Part shown: piece by piece, positions 9,572 to 18,090 of the stretch
Numbering within the stretch: position 1 is the first letter of the stretch
Layout of the letters: each line of letters starts with the position of its first letter
NCBI GenBank assembly: GCA_015069095.1
Contig: SVJH01000006.1
Span: forward strand, 1 to 64,000
DNA length: 64,000 nt
Direction: 5' to 3'
From: Oscillospiraceae bacterium
GTDB lineage: Bacteria; Bacillota; Clostridia; UMGS1810
Translations under genes and position numbers: made by a program
Notes under the pieces: generated by a model
What the model was told of the DNA's origin: nothing
The model's database searches: none
The model's input: the letters and a program-made list of their open reading frames with translations, nothing else

Positions 9572-9603
9572 AAAAAAGAGAACGATTATACGTTCTCTTT
9601 TTT
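9572..9603. terminator. bidirectional terminator
   Basis: Perfect arms AAAAAAGAGAACG and CGTTCTCTTTTTT around a 6-nt loop. It serves the metallophosphoesterase (plus) and overlaps the stop codon of the activase gene (minus). Confidence 0.88.
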
Positions 9604-10441
9604 AATCTTCAACTGCACCGTTAACAGCGTTAAGTCCATACTTTTTTAGTGTTTGAACTGCATTTTCAACATCACTATTTGTTGTTTCAGTGTCTGGCAT
9701 TGTGCACTCCATATTAAGTGCATCGTAGCGCGATGCTGCAAACGGGTGATATTTAAGTACTTTTACTTTTGAAATTCCTTTTAAATCTTTTAAAAACTTT
9801 CCTATATGCTTGCATTCTTTATCGTTGTAATTAGTTACAAGTGGGTAGCGTATTTCGATATTACAATTGTTTTCTAAAAGAAATTTTAAGTTTTCTAAAA
9901 TAATTTTGTTATCACAGCCGGTGTACTTTTTGTGAACATCGGGATTTATCGCTTTTATATCATATAAAAATTTGTCGGTGTAGGGGATGATTTTTTTAAA
10001 AATATCCTGCTTTACAAATCCGCAAGTATCAATATATACACTTATACCTTTTTTATATAGTTCTTTTGCTAAATTAACTGCAAATTCGCCTTGCATCAAG
10101 CATTCTCCGCCAGAAAGAGTTACACCGCCTCCGCTTTTTTCAAAAAACAGTTTATCTTTAATTAAAACTTCACAAAGTTCTTTTTCCTCATATTCTGTGC
10201 CATATAGAACTATTGCATCAGAAGGGCACTTTTGCGCCGTTTCTTCGGTTTTCTTGCCACCACATATGTTGCAACCTATACATTTGTTTTTGAAGAATGC
10301 AACTTGTTTTTTTGTTGAAATACTTTCCGGATTATGACACCAAATACATTTAAGTGGACAACCTTTAAAAAACACAGTTGTTCTAAGTCCGTCCCCGTCG
10401 TGAATTTCCATTCTTTTTATGCCGGAAATTAGTCCTTTCAT
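9602..10441 (-). CDS. glycyl-radical enzyme activating enzyme (radical SAM, PflA family)
   Basis: 279-residue radical SAM activase that abstracts hydrogen from a glycine of its partner enzyme. The radical-SAM cluster ligands are Cys28, Cys32 and Cys35 in GCPLKCIWC. A ferredoxin-like insert follows with Cys54, Cys57, Cys60 and Cys72 (KCIGCNIC ... KCP), enough for one extra [4Fe-4S] cluster, whereas many non-PFL activases have two. GGGVTLSGGE is the family SAM/glycyl-binding stretch. The start overlaps the stop of the glycyl-radical enzyme by 4 bp (ATGA). The pairing leaves little doubt about its substrate protein. It is a PFL-type activase family member but not necessarily for PFL itself. Confidence 0.93.
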   Translation of the reverse strand: MKGLISGIKRMEIHDGDGLRTTVFFKGCPLKCIWCHNPESISTKKQVAFFKNKCIGCNICGGKKTEETAQKCPSDAIVLYGTEYEEKELCEVLIKDKLFFEKSGGGVTLSGGECLMQGEFAVNLAKELYKKGISVYIDTCGFVKQDIFKKIIPYTDKFLYDIKAINPDVHKKYTGCDNKIILENLKFLLENNCNIEIRYPLVTNYNDKECKHIGKFLKDLKGISKVKVLKYHPFAASRYDALNMECTMPDTETTNSDVENAVQTLKKYGLNAVNGAVED

Positions 10442-12501
10442 CGCACTGACCTCGCTATAAATTCATCTTTTTCCTTGTCAGAAAGTGTAGAAAATAGTAC
10501 ATTCCAACCGCATAATCTTACCTGAAGGTTAGGATATTTTTCGGGATTGAGTTTTGCATCTTTAAGCACATTTGTATCAAGAACATTATAGTGAACTGCA
10601 AAACCACCAAGTTCAAAATATGTTTTTAATGAAGATATGAGTGCATTAAGTCCGTTTTCTCCTTGTACTGCGGATGAATGAAGGTCGATATCTATAATTG
10701 TACCGTTTGGTGTATTTGATGTATCAAGTGATGCAACAGAGATTAAATGCGATGTTGCACCTTCTTTATCTGCACCGAAAGTAGCGCTTGTATTTTGTGA
10801 AATAGGTTCGCCTTTTTTTCGTCCGTCGGCAGATGCACCAAGTTTTTCACCAAATTCCCATCTCCAGTCGATAGAGAATAATCCTAAACGGTAAATACCG
10901 CCTTTTTTATTAGGTCTACCGTTTATAAGATTTGAAAGAACATTTACAATATTTTGTGCAATTTTGTCTACTTTTTTGTTTGCAGTGCCAAATTTAGGAA
11001 ATTTATTCTTTATAAGTAAACGTAGTGGCTCGTTGTTATCCCAGTTTGATTTTAATATGTTTACAAATTCATCAAGTGAGTACGTTTCATCTTCAAAAAC
11101 CAGTTTTTGTATCGCACAAAGTGAATCAACTGCAGTTGCAAGTCCGAGTGCATTTAATGAAGAATTATTATATTTAGCGCTATAATCACAATATAAATCT
11201 CCGCCTTTTTCAAGTGCTGAAGTATAAGTAGCAGACATAATAGGTGCAGCGTGAACATTTTTGTAAGATTCTTCGTAATAATCTGTAGAGCGTATTGCAC
11301 AGTTACACAAATATTCAAGTTGATGTGTAAATTCTAAGCATAAATTTTCAAAACTTGTGAGTTCGTATTTTTTGTCAAGACCGATTTTTTCGCCGGAAAC
11401 TATGTCTATTCCTCCAGTAAGTGCATATTCAAGCGCTTTTGGTAGGTTAACTCTTGCATTACACGAACATGTAATTTCGCCATCAGCACCACATTCGTAA
11501 CATCCTACAACGTGATAATTTGTAGCGTCATCTCTTTCTGCTTTAATTTTTACAAGGGATTCAATAACTTTTTCATCGGACATAAAAACTATACTGTTTT
11601 TGCCTAATCTTACACTGCCCAATGCTTGTTTTATTATATCGTCCTCAGTGTTTTTTGAGCAAAGTAAGTGCATTTTTATATTTGATGTATTTTCATTCAT
11701 GTATGTATCAAGAATCATATATGAAAGTTCATTTATTTTTGACATTCCATTTGTGTTAGTTCCTCCAAGTGCAAACGGAATGTTTGCAGTTGCACAAAAT
11801 CTATCGATTTCCCAAAAGAACTCTTTTAAGAGTTTATATGTTTCTTCTTTTTTTGTTTTATCATAAAAAGGGTAGAATATTGTATCCAATCTTCCAAGAG
11901 TTCTTAAATGTGTTCCTTCAAAAAGTTGTTGCAAGGTGTAATATATTATTGATGTCTGCATTGCCTGATACAATGTAGATGGAGAGTTTTCGCTTAAAAA
12001 CTCAAGGTTTATTGCCATTTCATTTTTACCGCATTCGTATGCTTTTTTTGAAGCTCGTTTTATAAATCTTAGTGCTGCTTCATATACTCTTAAAGTGTTA
12101 GAATAAAACCTTTGTTTTTTATCATCTGTACTGTATTTTTCTGAATATGAAATAATTCTGTTTTTAAGACCATAAATTCCAAGAGAAATAACATCTTCCC
12201 ATTTAACGTTTGTATGTCCTAAATCTGCATAACCTGTATATGCAAACACCTCGCGTCCTGGCATAAGACTTTTGTCAAAACGGTCTAAAGAATACTTTTT
12301 AAAACGTGTCATATAAACCTTGTTTAAGACATTTTTACAGTTAACATTTACAAAAAAATAGTTTTCTTTCTCGAGTGTAATTTCACAGTTATCAAGTAAA
12401 AACTCAATAATATCGCAATCAGTTTTTAATACATCATATTCATCTTCAAAATCAATGCGCTCAAAAGCATATTTTTCCAATGCTTCTCTATTAAGTGGCA
12501 T
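10438..12501 (-). CDS. atypical glycyl-radical enzyme (pyruvate formate-lyase-like family, function unknown)
   Basis: 687 residues. The C-terminal glycyl-radical loop reads VRLCGWNVLF with the radical glycine at Gly665, instead of the usual RVSGY/RVAGY. The thiyl-radical cysteine is Cys334 in VVGCYECGADG, where dehydratase-type relatives have GCVEP. Both motifs are intact for radical chemistry but differ from PFL, glycerol/diol dehydratase, CutC and HypD as I know them, so the reaction is unassigned. ATG at 12501 (MPLNREAL) has AAGGAAGG upstream; the longer frame starts with TTG inside that site. Transcribed from its own promoter, with the activase gene coupled behind it and an AraC regulator diverging. 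Cytoplasmic and oxygen-sensitive by family. Confidence 0.88.
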   Translation of the reverse strand: MPLNREALEKYAFERIDFEDEYDVLKTDCDIIEFLLDNCEITLEKENYFFVNVNCKNVLNKVYMTRFKKYSLDRFDKSLMPGREVFAYTGYADLGHTNVKWEDVISLGIYGLKNRIISYSEKYSTDDKKQRFYSNTLRVYEAALRFIKRASKKAYECGKNEMAINLEFLSENSPSTLYQAMQTSIIYYTLQQLFEGTHLRTLGRLDTIFYPFYDKTKKEETYKLLKEFFWEIDRFCATANIPFALGGTNTNGMSKINELSYMILDTYMNENTSNIKMHLLCSKNTEDDIIKQALGSVRLGKNSIVFMSDEKVIESLVKIKAERDDATNYHVVGCYECGADGEITCSCNARVNLPKALEYALTGGIDIVSGEKIGLDKKYELTSFENLCLEFTHQLEYLCNCAIRSTDYYEESYKNVHAAPIMSATYTSALEKGGDLYCDYSAKYNNSSLNALGLATAVDSLCAIQKLVFEDETYSLDEFVNILKSNWDNNEPLRLLIKNKFPKFGTANKKVDKIAQNIVNVLSNLINGRPNKKGGIYRLGLFSIDWRWEFGEKLGASADGRKKGEPISQNTSATFGADKEGATSHLISVASLDTSNTPNGTIIDIDLHSSAVQGENGLNALISSLKTYFELGGFAVHYNVLDTNVLKDAKLNPEKYPNLQVRLCGWNVLFSTLSDKEKDEFIARSVR

Positions 12502-12523
12502 ATTAGCACCTTCCTTCAATTAC

Positions 12524-12552
12524 ATTTTATACTCAACCCTAAATTATGTAAA
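12524..12552 (-). promoter_or_regulatory. promoter for glycyl-radical enzyme operon
   Basis: Minus strand TTTACA, 17-nt spacer, TAAAAT, 23 bp before the ATG of the glycyl-radical enzyme. The divergent AraC promoter begins about 50 bp away, so a single regulator-bound site could control both. Confidence 0.6.
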
Positions 12553-12604
12553 TGGTAATAAACGATTTTTTTGCACTTTTCGAAACAAAAATGTGTATTA
12601 TGAG

Positions 12605-12633
12605 TTGAATTTATTTGTCGATTGCTGTATAAT
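12605..12633 (+). promoter_or_regulatory. promoter for AraC regulator
   Basis: TTGAAT, 17-nt spacer and a perfect TATAAT. The predicted transcript start near 12640 fits the GTG start at 12658. Confidence 0.7.
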
Positions 12634-12657
12634 ATACTTGTGAAGGAAGTGGTTTTT

Positions 12658-13443
12658 GTGATAAATGTAGATAAAAATATGATTTATATTAAAAATCTAA
12701 TAAGTGTTTTTAAATCACAAATAAAAAAAGATGTAAAACTAAGAAACGTTGACGGTAGGTTTTCTGACGCATTTATTTACATTATTTCGGGGAGTTGTAA
12801 GTACGAATTTGCCGATAAAAGTGAATTTACAGTAAATGGGGGAGATATACTTTATCTTGCCAAAGATGCCAAATATAAAATGAATGTACTATCGGATATA
12901 TATAAATATGTGTGCTGTAATTTTGATTTTGACTTAAATGAAACTTGCCAAAGTAATGTATACACACCGAAAAATTCATCTTCAGTTGAAAATCTTTTTT
13001 ATAGACTTTTAAAACTTTACATTTCATCGCTTCCATCTTCAAATGCTGAATGTTTATCGATTTTATATAGTATATATAGTGATGTTATAAGTACATCACA
13101 AAGCACATATATCGATAAAGAAGCAAAAAATAAAGTGTTATCAGCAAAAGAGTTTATTGATGCATGTTTAAAGGATGTTTCATTAAGCGTAAGCATTGTT
13201 TCTGATAACTTAAATATAAGCGAAGTGTATTTCCGTAAACTTTTTAAGTCGCAATATGGTATTTCTCCATCACAGTATATCATAAACAAACGTATAGAAA
13301 ATGCAAAACATCTTATGAAACATCAGTATCTGACACTTGAAGAATGTGCACTGCAAAGCGGGTTTTCATCACTTCAGTATTTTTGCAGAATTTTCAAAAA
13401 ACTAACTGGAATAACACCTTCACAGTATAGAAAAAATAAATAA
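12658..13443 (+). CDS. AraC family transcriptional regulator
   Basis: About 261 residues: an N-terminal cupin-like sensing domain (SGSCKYEF...GGDILYLAKDAKYK) and a C-terminal AraC double helix-turn-helix (VSDNLNISEVYFRKLFKSQ, then LEECALQSGFSSLQYFCRIF and ITPSQYRK). I chose GTG at 12658 because AAGGAAG lies upstream and the promoter -10 falls inside the longer frame that begins at 12622. It diverges from the glycyl-radical enzyme operon and is its most likely activator; the inducer is unknown. Ends at a terminator shared with the facing DUF1653 gene. Confidence 0.9.
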   Translation: MINVDKNMIYIKNLISVFKSQIKKDVKLRNVDGRFSDAFIYIISGSCKYEFADKSEFTVNGGDILYLAKDAKYKMNVLSDIYKYVCCNFDFDLNETCQSNVYTPKNSSSVENLFYRLLKLYISSLPSSNAECLSILYSIYSDVISTSQSTYIDKEAKNKVLSAKEFIDACLKDVSLSVSIVSDNLNISEVYFRKLFKSQYGISPSQYIINKRIENAKHLMKHQYLTLEECALQSGFSSLQYFCRIFKKLTGITPSQYRKNK

Positions 13444-13473
13444 TCCGTGCATAGAGCACGGATTATTCTTTTT
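13442..13473. terminator. bidirectional terminator
   Basis: Arms AATCCGTGC and GCACGGATT around ATAGA, then ATTCTTTTTC. Placed between the convergent AraC and DUF1653 genes, and overlaps the stop of the latter. Confidence 0.8.
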
Positions 13474-13678
13474 CTTCAATTAGCGTAAATCTTTTAACTC
13501 TTTTTCCTTCAAATTCTACTATTTCGTCCCACATATTTATTGGGCGTACCCAAATACCGCCATCGCCGTACAACGCCTTGTAAACAACCATTTCACTTAA
13601 ATCCTCGCTGTGTTTAGCAGTGCATATAACTTCGTATTTGTTACCTTTAAAATGTTTGTAAATACCTTTTTTAATCAT
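13463..13678 (-). CDS. DUF1653 domain-containing small protein
   Basis: 71 residues, matching the DUF1653 family across its length: KKGIYKHFKGNKYEVI near the start, the central VVYKALYGDGGIWVRP and the ending RVKRFTLIEE. These small proteins are cytoplasmic and of unknown function, and often stand alone. AGGAG lies a few bases upstream of ATG at 13678. No partner is suggested by the neighbourhood. Confidence 0.85.
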   Translation of the reverse strand: MIKKGIYKHFKGNKYEVICTAKHSEDLSEMVVYKALYGDGGIWVRPINMWDEIVEFEGKRVKRFTLIEEKE

Positions 13679-13728
13679 TTAACTACTCCTTAGTAAATAT
13701 ATTTTTATTATAAAATTATTTATTCATC

Positions 13729-13757
13729 TTGTCAATAAAATAAAATTGTGATAATAT
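13729..13757 (+). promoter_or_regulatory. promoter for CDF transporter
   Basis: TTGTCA, 17-nt spacer ending in TGA (extended -10), TAATAT; 16 bp before the ATG. Confidence 0.65.
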
Positions 13758-13773
13758 ATATATCGGTGATTAT

Positions 13774-14940
13774 ATGACAAAATTTCTTATTAAAAAATTT
13801 GTTCCTGACTATGAAAATACATCTGATAAGTATGTCCGCGAAAGATATACTGTTCTTGCGGGAATAATGGGCATTATATGCAACTTTTTATTATTTTTGG
13901 TAAAATTATTTATTGGCGTGTTTATGGGCAGTATTGCCATAATTTCAGACGGATTTAACAACCTTACTGACATGGGGTCATCTTTGATTGGAATTATTGG
14001 TGCCAAACTAAGCAATATGCGTCCTGATAAGGAGCATCCGTTTGGTCATGGAAGGCTTGAATACATTTCGTCTTTAATTGTTGCGTTTTTAATTATTTTG
14101 GTTGGTATTGAACTTTTTAAAGCATCTTTTGCAAAAATTTTTAATCCGCAAAAAATAAATTTCGACCCAATTCTTATGTTTATCCTTATATTGTCTGTTT
14201 TTATAAAATTATGGATGTACATATACAATAGATACATGGGTAAAAAAATAAATTCGCAAATACTTACTGCAACATCTAAAGACAGTATAAATGATGTTTT
14301 TTCGACCATTACAGTTATTGTGTCTACTTTTTTAGGGCTATTTACATCTTTCCCTGTTGATGCAGTTATGGGTATTTTGGTTTCAGGTCTTATTTTGTAT
14401 TCGGGATATGACGTAGCGAAGGAAACAATAAATCTTCTGTTAGGAAACAGTCCTGATAAAGAACTTGTAAATGAAATATCAAATATAATTTTAAATGGTG
14501 AAGGTATTGTTGGAATTCACGATCTTATTGTTCATGATTATGGACCCGGAAGAATTATGGCATCTGTGCATGCAGAAGTTCCGTCTGATGTTGATATAAT
14601 AAAAATTCACGAAGTGATTGATGAACTTGAGCAGAACATTTTAAATAATATGGGAATAATGATTGTTATTCATATGGACCCTATATTAGTTAATTGCGAA
14701 AAAACAAATAAATTAAAAGAAATGATAAAAAATATCGTAAATGACATAGATGTGCGATTTTCAATACACGATTTTAGAATTACCGATGGTGATAACAGAA
14801 TAAATCTTATATTTGATATTGTTGTTCCTTGTGATTATGACGAAGCAAAACGAAAAGAACTTATTTTGAACATAAAAGAAAAAGTAAGTTTAATAGATAA
14901 AAAATACAGTTTGGTAATACATATTGACAATGAATATTAA
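13774..14940 (+). CDS. cation diffusion facilitator (CDF) family metal exporter
   Basis: 388 residues with six membrane segments and the family signature around SDGFNNLTDMGSSLIGIIGA and HPFGHGRLEYISSLIVAF, whose Asp and His residues form the metal site. After the membrane domain comes a cytoplasmic ferredoxin-like domain with VHDYGPGRIMASVHAEV and VIHMDP, then an additional ~85-residue C-terminal extension (from about 305) seen in the MMT1-like branch. Exports a divalent cation (Zn, Mn, Fe or Co) by proton exchange in known relatives; the metal cannot be fixed here. Own promoter upstream and a terminator downstream, so it is monocistronic. Confidence 0.9.
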   Translation: MTKFLIKKFVPDYENTSDKYVRERYTVLAGIMGIICNFLLFLVKLFIGVFMGSIAIISDGFNNLTDMGSSLIGIIGAKLSNMRPDKEHPFGHGRLEYISSLIVAFLIILVGIELFKASFAKIFNPQKINFDPILMFILILSVFIKLWMYIYNRYMGKKINSQILTATSKDSINDVFSTITVIVSTFLGLFTSFPVDAVMGILVSGLILYSGYDVAKETINLLLGNSPDKELVNEISNIILNGEGIVGIHDLIVHDYGPGRIMASVHAEVPSDVDIIKIHEVIDELEQNILNNMGIMIVIHMDPILVNCEKTNKLKEMIKNIVNDIDVRFSIHDFRITDGDNRINLIFDIVVPCDYDEAKRKELILNIKEKVSLIDKKYSLVIHIDNEY

Positions 14941-14952
14941 GGAAAAGATATT

Positions 14953-14993
14953 AAATAAGGCTCACATACAAAAATGTGAGTCTTATTTTTTTA
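14953..14993 (+). terminator. terminator after CDF gene
   Basis: 15-bp stem (AAATAAGGCTCACAT with ATGTGAGTCTTATTT, one G-U pair), loop ACAAAA, then a T-run. Confidence 0.82.
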
Positions 14994-15061
14994 ATTTTTA
15001 TTATATTTTAATTTTTCCTGTGCATAATAATGTTGAATTTATCTTTGAAAGGAAGAATTTT

Positions 15062-16399
15062 ATGATAAAAAGATTATTGACAGTAATCTTAACTGTCGCA
15101 GTTTTAACTATGAATACAGGTTGTATGAAAAAAGCATCTTCAGGAGAAGTATATTTTTTAAACTTTAAACCGGAAGTTGCTTCGGTTTATGATGAGATAG
15201 CAAAGGTTTATAAAAATGAAACAGGAAAAGATGTAAAAATTGTTACAGCAGCAAGCGGAACATATGAACAGACACTAAAATCAGAAATAGCAAAATCAAG
15301 CGCACCTACAATTTTTCAGGTAAACGGGCCGATTGGATTTGCTTCATGGGAAAAATATTGTGCAGATCTTAAAGACACAGCGTTATATAATAATTTGAAT
15401 GATAAGGATGTTGCAATAACAAAAGGCGATGGTGTATATGCAATACCATATGCAATTGAAGGATATGGAATTATATATAATGATGCAATAATGAGAAAAT
15501 ATTTTAGTCTGCCTAATAAATCCACTTCACTTACAGATGCGTCTCAAATTGATTCGTTTGAAAAACTTAAAGAAATTGTAGTAGATATGCAAAGTAAGAA
15601 AAAAGAACTTGGCATCGAAGGCGTTTTTGCATCTACATCTTTAAATGCAGGAGAACAGTGGAGATGGCAGACACACCTTGCAAATATTCCGTTTTATTAT
15701 GAATTTAAAGAAAATTTAAAAGAAGACGAAACTACTGTTACAAAAGGTCTTGATAAAAAAGAAATTACGTTTAAATTTGCCGATAATTTCAAAAATATTT
15801 TTGATTTATATATAAATAATTCTGTTACCGATAAAAAACTTTTAGGAAGCAAATCAACTTCTGATTCTATGGCAGAGTTTGCGCTTGGAAAATGTGCGAT
15901 GGTGCAAAATGGAGACTGGGCGTGGTCGCAAATAAAAAATGTTGACGGAAATGTTGTAAAAGAAAACGACATAAAATTTTTGCCTATTTTTACAGGAATA
16001 GAAGGGGAAGAAAATCAAGGGCTTTGTGTTGGTACTGAAAACTATATTGCTGTAAATAAAAATGCATCAGATGAGGCAAAGAAGAATTCAATTGATTTTT
16101 TAGAATGGTTATATACAAGTGAAACAGGTAAGGAATATGTTTCTAAAAGGCTTGGATTTAATGCTCCTTTTAAAAGTTTTTCAGAAAACGAAAGACCAGA
16201 TGACCCCCTTAGCAGAGAAGTAATAAAATGGCTTGATTCAGATAAAAATAATATTGAATGGACATTTTTATCATTCCCTTCAGATGAATTTAAAAATTAT
16301 TTTGGAGATGTGCTTTTGCAATATACACAAGGTAATCTCAACTGGAATGATGTAAAGAAAACAGTGGTAGAAAGATGGAAATCCGAAAGTAACAAATAG
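15062..16399 (+). CDS. ABC transporter sugar-binding lipoprotein (maltodextrin-type operon)
   Basis: About 446 residues. A lipoprotein signal peptide with lipobox MNTGC near residue 21 is followed by an extracellular solute-binding protein family 1 fold (STAPT-like KSSAPTIFQVNG, then WSQIKNVDG and CAMVQNGDWAW). It delivers an oligosaccharide to the two downstream permeases. The ATG at 15062 has AAGGAAG upstream; the longer frame from 14924 overlaps the CDF gene and its terminator and lacks a signal peptide. Being first in an operon that ends with malQ and glgP, maltodextrin or a glycogen-derived glucan is the likely ligand. I see no clear sigma-A promoter, only a CATAAT at 15023. Confidence 0.9.
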   Translation: MIKRLLTVILTVAVLTMNTGCMKKASSGEVYFLNFKPEVASVYDEIAKVYKNETGKDVKIVTAASGTYEQTLKSEIAKSSAPTIFQVNGPIGFASWEKYCADLKDTALYNNLNDKDVAITKGDGVYAIPYAIEGYGIIYNDAIMRKYFSLPNKSTSLTDASQIDSFEKLKEIVVDMQSKKKELGIEGVFASTSLNAGEQWRWQTHLANIPFYYEFKENLKEDETTVTKGLDKKEITFKFADNFKNIFDLYINNSVTDKKLLGSKSTSDSMAEFALGKCAMVQNGDWAWSQIKNVDGNVVKENDIKFLPIFTGIEGEENQGLCVGTENYIAVNKNASDEAKKNSIDFLEWLYTSETGKEYVSKRLGFNAPFKSFSENERPDDPLSREVIKWLDSDKNNIEWTFLSFPSDEFKNYFGDVLLQYTQGNLNWNDVKKTVVERWKSESNK

Positions 16400-16422
16400 A
16401 TTTTACAGAAAGGCGTGTATAA

Positions 16423-17265
16423 ATGGAAAACTCAATTAAAAAATATTTTCCGCTTTTTGTAATTCCAACATTAACAGCGTTTATAATATCATTTTTCATC
16501 CCGCTTATAATGGGGATTTATCTTTCATTTTCAGAATTCACAACTGTTTCTGATGCGGAGTTTACTGGATTTTTAAATTATATAAAAGCATTCTCAAATA
16601 AAGAGTTTTTAGACTCTTTGTGGTTTACCGTAAAATTTACAGTTGTATCAGTAGTAACAATAAATCTTTTTGCTTTTTTCTTAGCACTTCTTCTTACAAA
16701 AAATATCAGGGGAAGAAATGTGTTTAGAACAGTGTTTTTTATGCCTAATTTAATTGGCGGAATTGTTTTAGGTTATATTTGGCAACTAATAATAAACGGT
16801 GTATTGCTCAATTTTGGTGTTACTATAACATATAAGGCGTCATATGGTTTTTGGGGATTAGTAATTCTCTCAAATTGGCAGATGATTGGATATATGATGG
16901 TAATTTATATAGCAGGTATACAGAATATTCCAACAGAACTTATTGAAGCAGCAAAAATAGATGGTGCAAAAGGGTTTCAGGTGCTAAAAAACGTTACTTT
17001 GCCACTTGTGATGCCATCTGTTACTATATGTTTGTTTTTAACACTGTCAAACTCTTTTAAAATGTTTGACCAGAATCTTGCCCTTACTGCAGGTGCACCG
17101 GCAAAACAGACGCAAATGCTCGCGCTTGATATTTATAATACGTTTTATGGTACGGTAGGGTATGAAGGTGTTGGACAAGCGAAAGCAGTAATATTTTCTG
17201 TAATACTTGCGAGCATTGGCATTACACAATTATATTTTACTCGAAGAAGGGAGATAGAACATTAA
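16423..17265 (+). CDS. ABC sugar transporter permease (MalF type)
   Basis: 280 residues, six membrane segments, with the permease EAA loop ELIEAAKIDGAKGFQVLKNVTLP near residue 180 that docks the ATPase. CUT1-family first permease subunit. Follows the binding protein by 23 bp with AAAGG at the ribosome-binding position and abuts the next permease. No ATP-binding subunit is encoded nearby, so a shared MsmX/MalK-like ATPase encoded elsewhere is implied. Confidence 0.93.
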   Translation: MENSIKKYFPLFVIPTLTAFIISFFIPLIMGIYLSFSEFTTVSDAEFTGFLNYIKAFSNKEFLDSLWFTVKFTVVSVVTINLFAFFLALLLTKNIRGRNVFRTVFFMPNLIGGIVLGYIWQLIINGVLLNFGVTITYKASYGFWGLVILSNWQMIGYMMVIYIAGIQNIPTELIEAAKIDGAKGFQVLKNVTLPLVMPSVTICLFLTLSNSFKMFDQNLALTAGAPAKQTQMLALDIYNTFYGTVGYEGVGQAKAVIFSVILASIGITQLYFTRRREIEH

Positions 17266-18090
17266 ATGAAAAGTAAAAACCTACCTATAACTATATTTTT
17301 AATGGGATTGGCAATACTTTTTGTTGCACCGGTAATAATTGTTCTTATTAACTCGTTTAAAGGACAGTTTTATATATTGGATGCTCCTTTTAAACTTCCC
17401 GATTCATCAACGTTTTTTGGGATAAATAACTATATTAGTGGGATAGAAAAAACAAATTTTTTAAGCGCATTTGGATACTCGCTATTTATAACAGTATTTT
17501 CGGTTCTGGCGATTATATTTTTTCCTGCAATGACGTCTTGGTATATTGCGAGAGTAAAAAACGCTTTTACTAAAATATTGTATTATGGATTTATTCTGTC
17601 TATGGTAATTCCGTTTCAGATGGTTATGTTTACAATGGCGAAAACTGCAAATGTTTTAAGCTTAGATAACCCTTTAGGGATAATTTTTATATACCTTGGA
17701 TTTGGATCGGGGCTTTCAATATTTATGTATACAGGCTTTGTAAAATCTATTCCAAAAGAGATAGAAGAAGCAGCAATGATAGACGGTTGTAATCCTGTTA
17801 AAATGTTTTTTAGTATTATTTTTCCAATATTAAAGCCTATTGCGATAACTATAGCAATACTAAATGCAATGTGGATATGGAATGATTACCTTCTTCCGCT
17901 TTTGCTCATAGGAAATGATTATAAAACAATTCCTATTGCTGTGCAATATCTTCGTGGTGGATATGGTTCGGTTGATATGGGTGCAATGATGGCACTTTTA
18001 GTACTGTCAATTATACCGATTATTGTATTTTATTTAATAAGCCAGAAATATATAATTGAAGGTGTAGTTTCGGGGGCGGTAAAAGGATGA
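17266..18090 (+). CDS. ABC sugar transporter permease (MalG type)
   Basis: 274 residues, six membrane segments, EAA loop EIEEAAMIDGCNPVKMFF, and the typical C-terminal ending EGVVSGAVKG of MalG-type permeases. Its ATG directly follows the stop of the first permease, with GGGAGA inside that gene as ribosome-binding site. It overlaps the next gene by 4 bp. It forms the channel with the MalF-type partner. Confidence 0.93.
   Translation: MKSKNLPITIFLMGLAILFVAPVIIVLINSFKGQFYILDAPFKLPDSSTFFGINNYISGIEKTNFLSAFGYSLFITVFSVLAIIFFPAMTSWYIARVKNAFTKILYYGFILSMVIPFQMVMFTMAKTANVLSLDNPLGIIFIYLGFGSGLSIFMYTGFVKSIPKEIEEAAMIDGCNPVKMFFSIIFPILKPIAITIAILNAMWIWNDYLLPLLLIGNDYKTIPIAVQYLRGGYGSVDMGAMMALLVLSIIPIIVFYLISQKYIIEGVVSGAVKG

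Noticed and set aside
10438-12501. Calling the glycyl-radical enzyme pyruvate formate-lyase (pflB)
   Set aside because: It lacks the paired active-site cysteines of PFL and has a different glycyl loop.
14924-15061. Longer binding-protein start overlapping the CDF gene
   Set aside because: It reads through a terminator and hides the lipoprotein signal peptide that begins at 15062.
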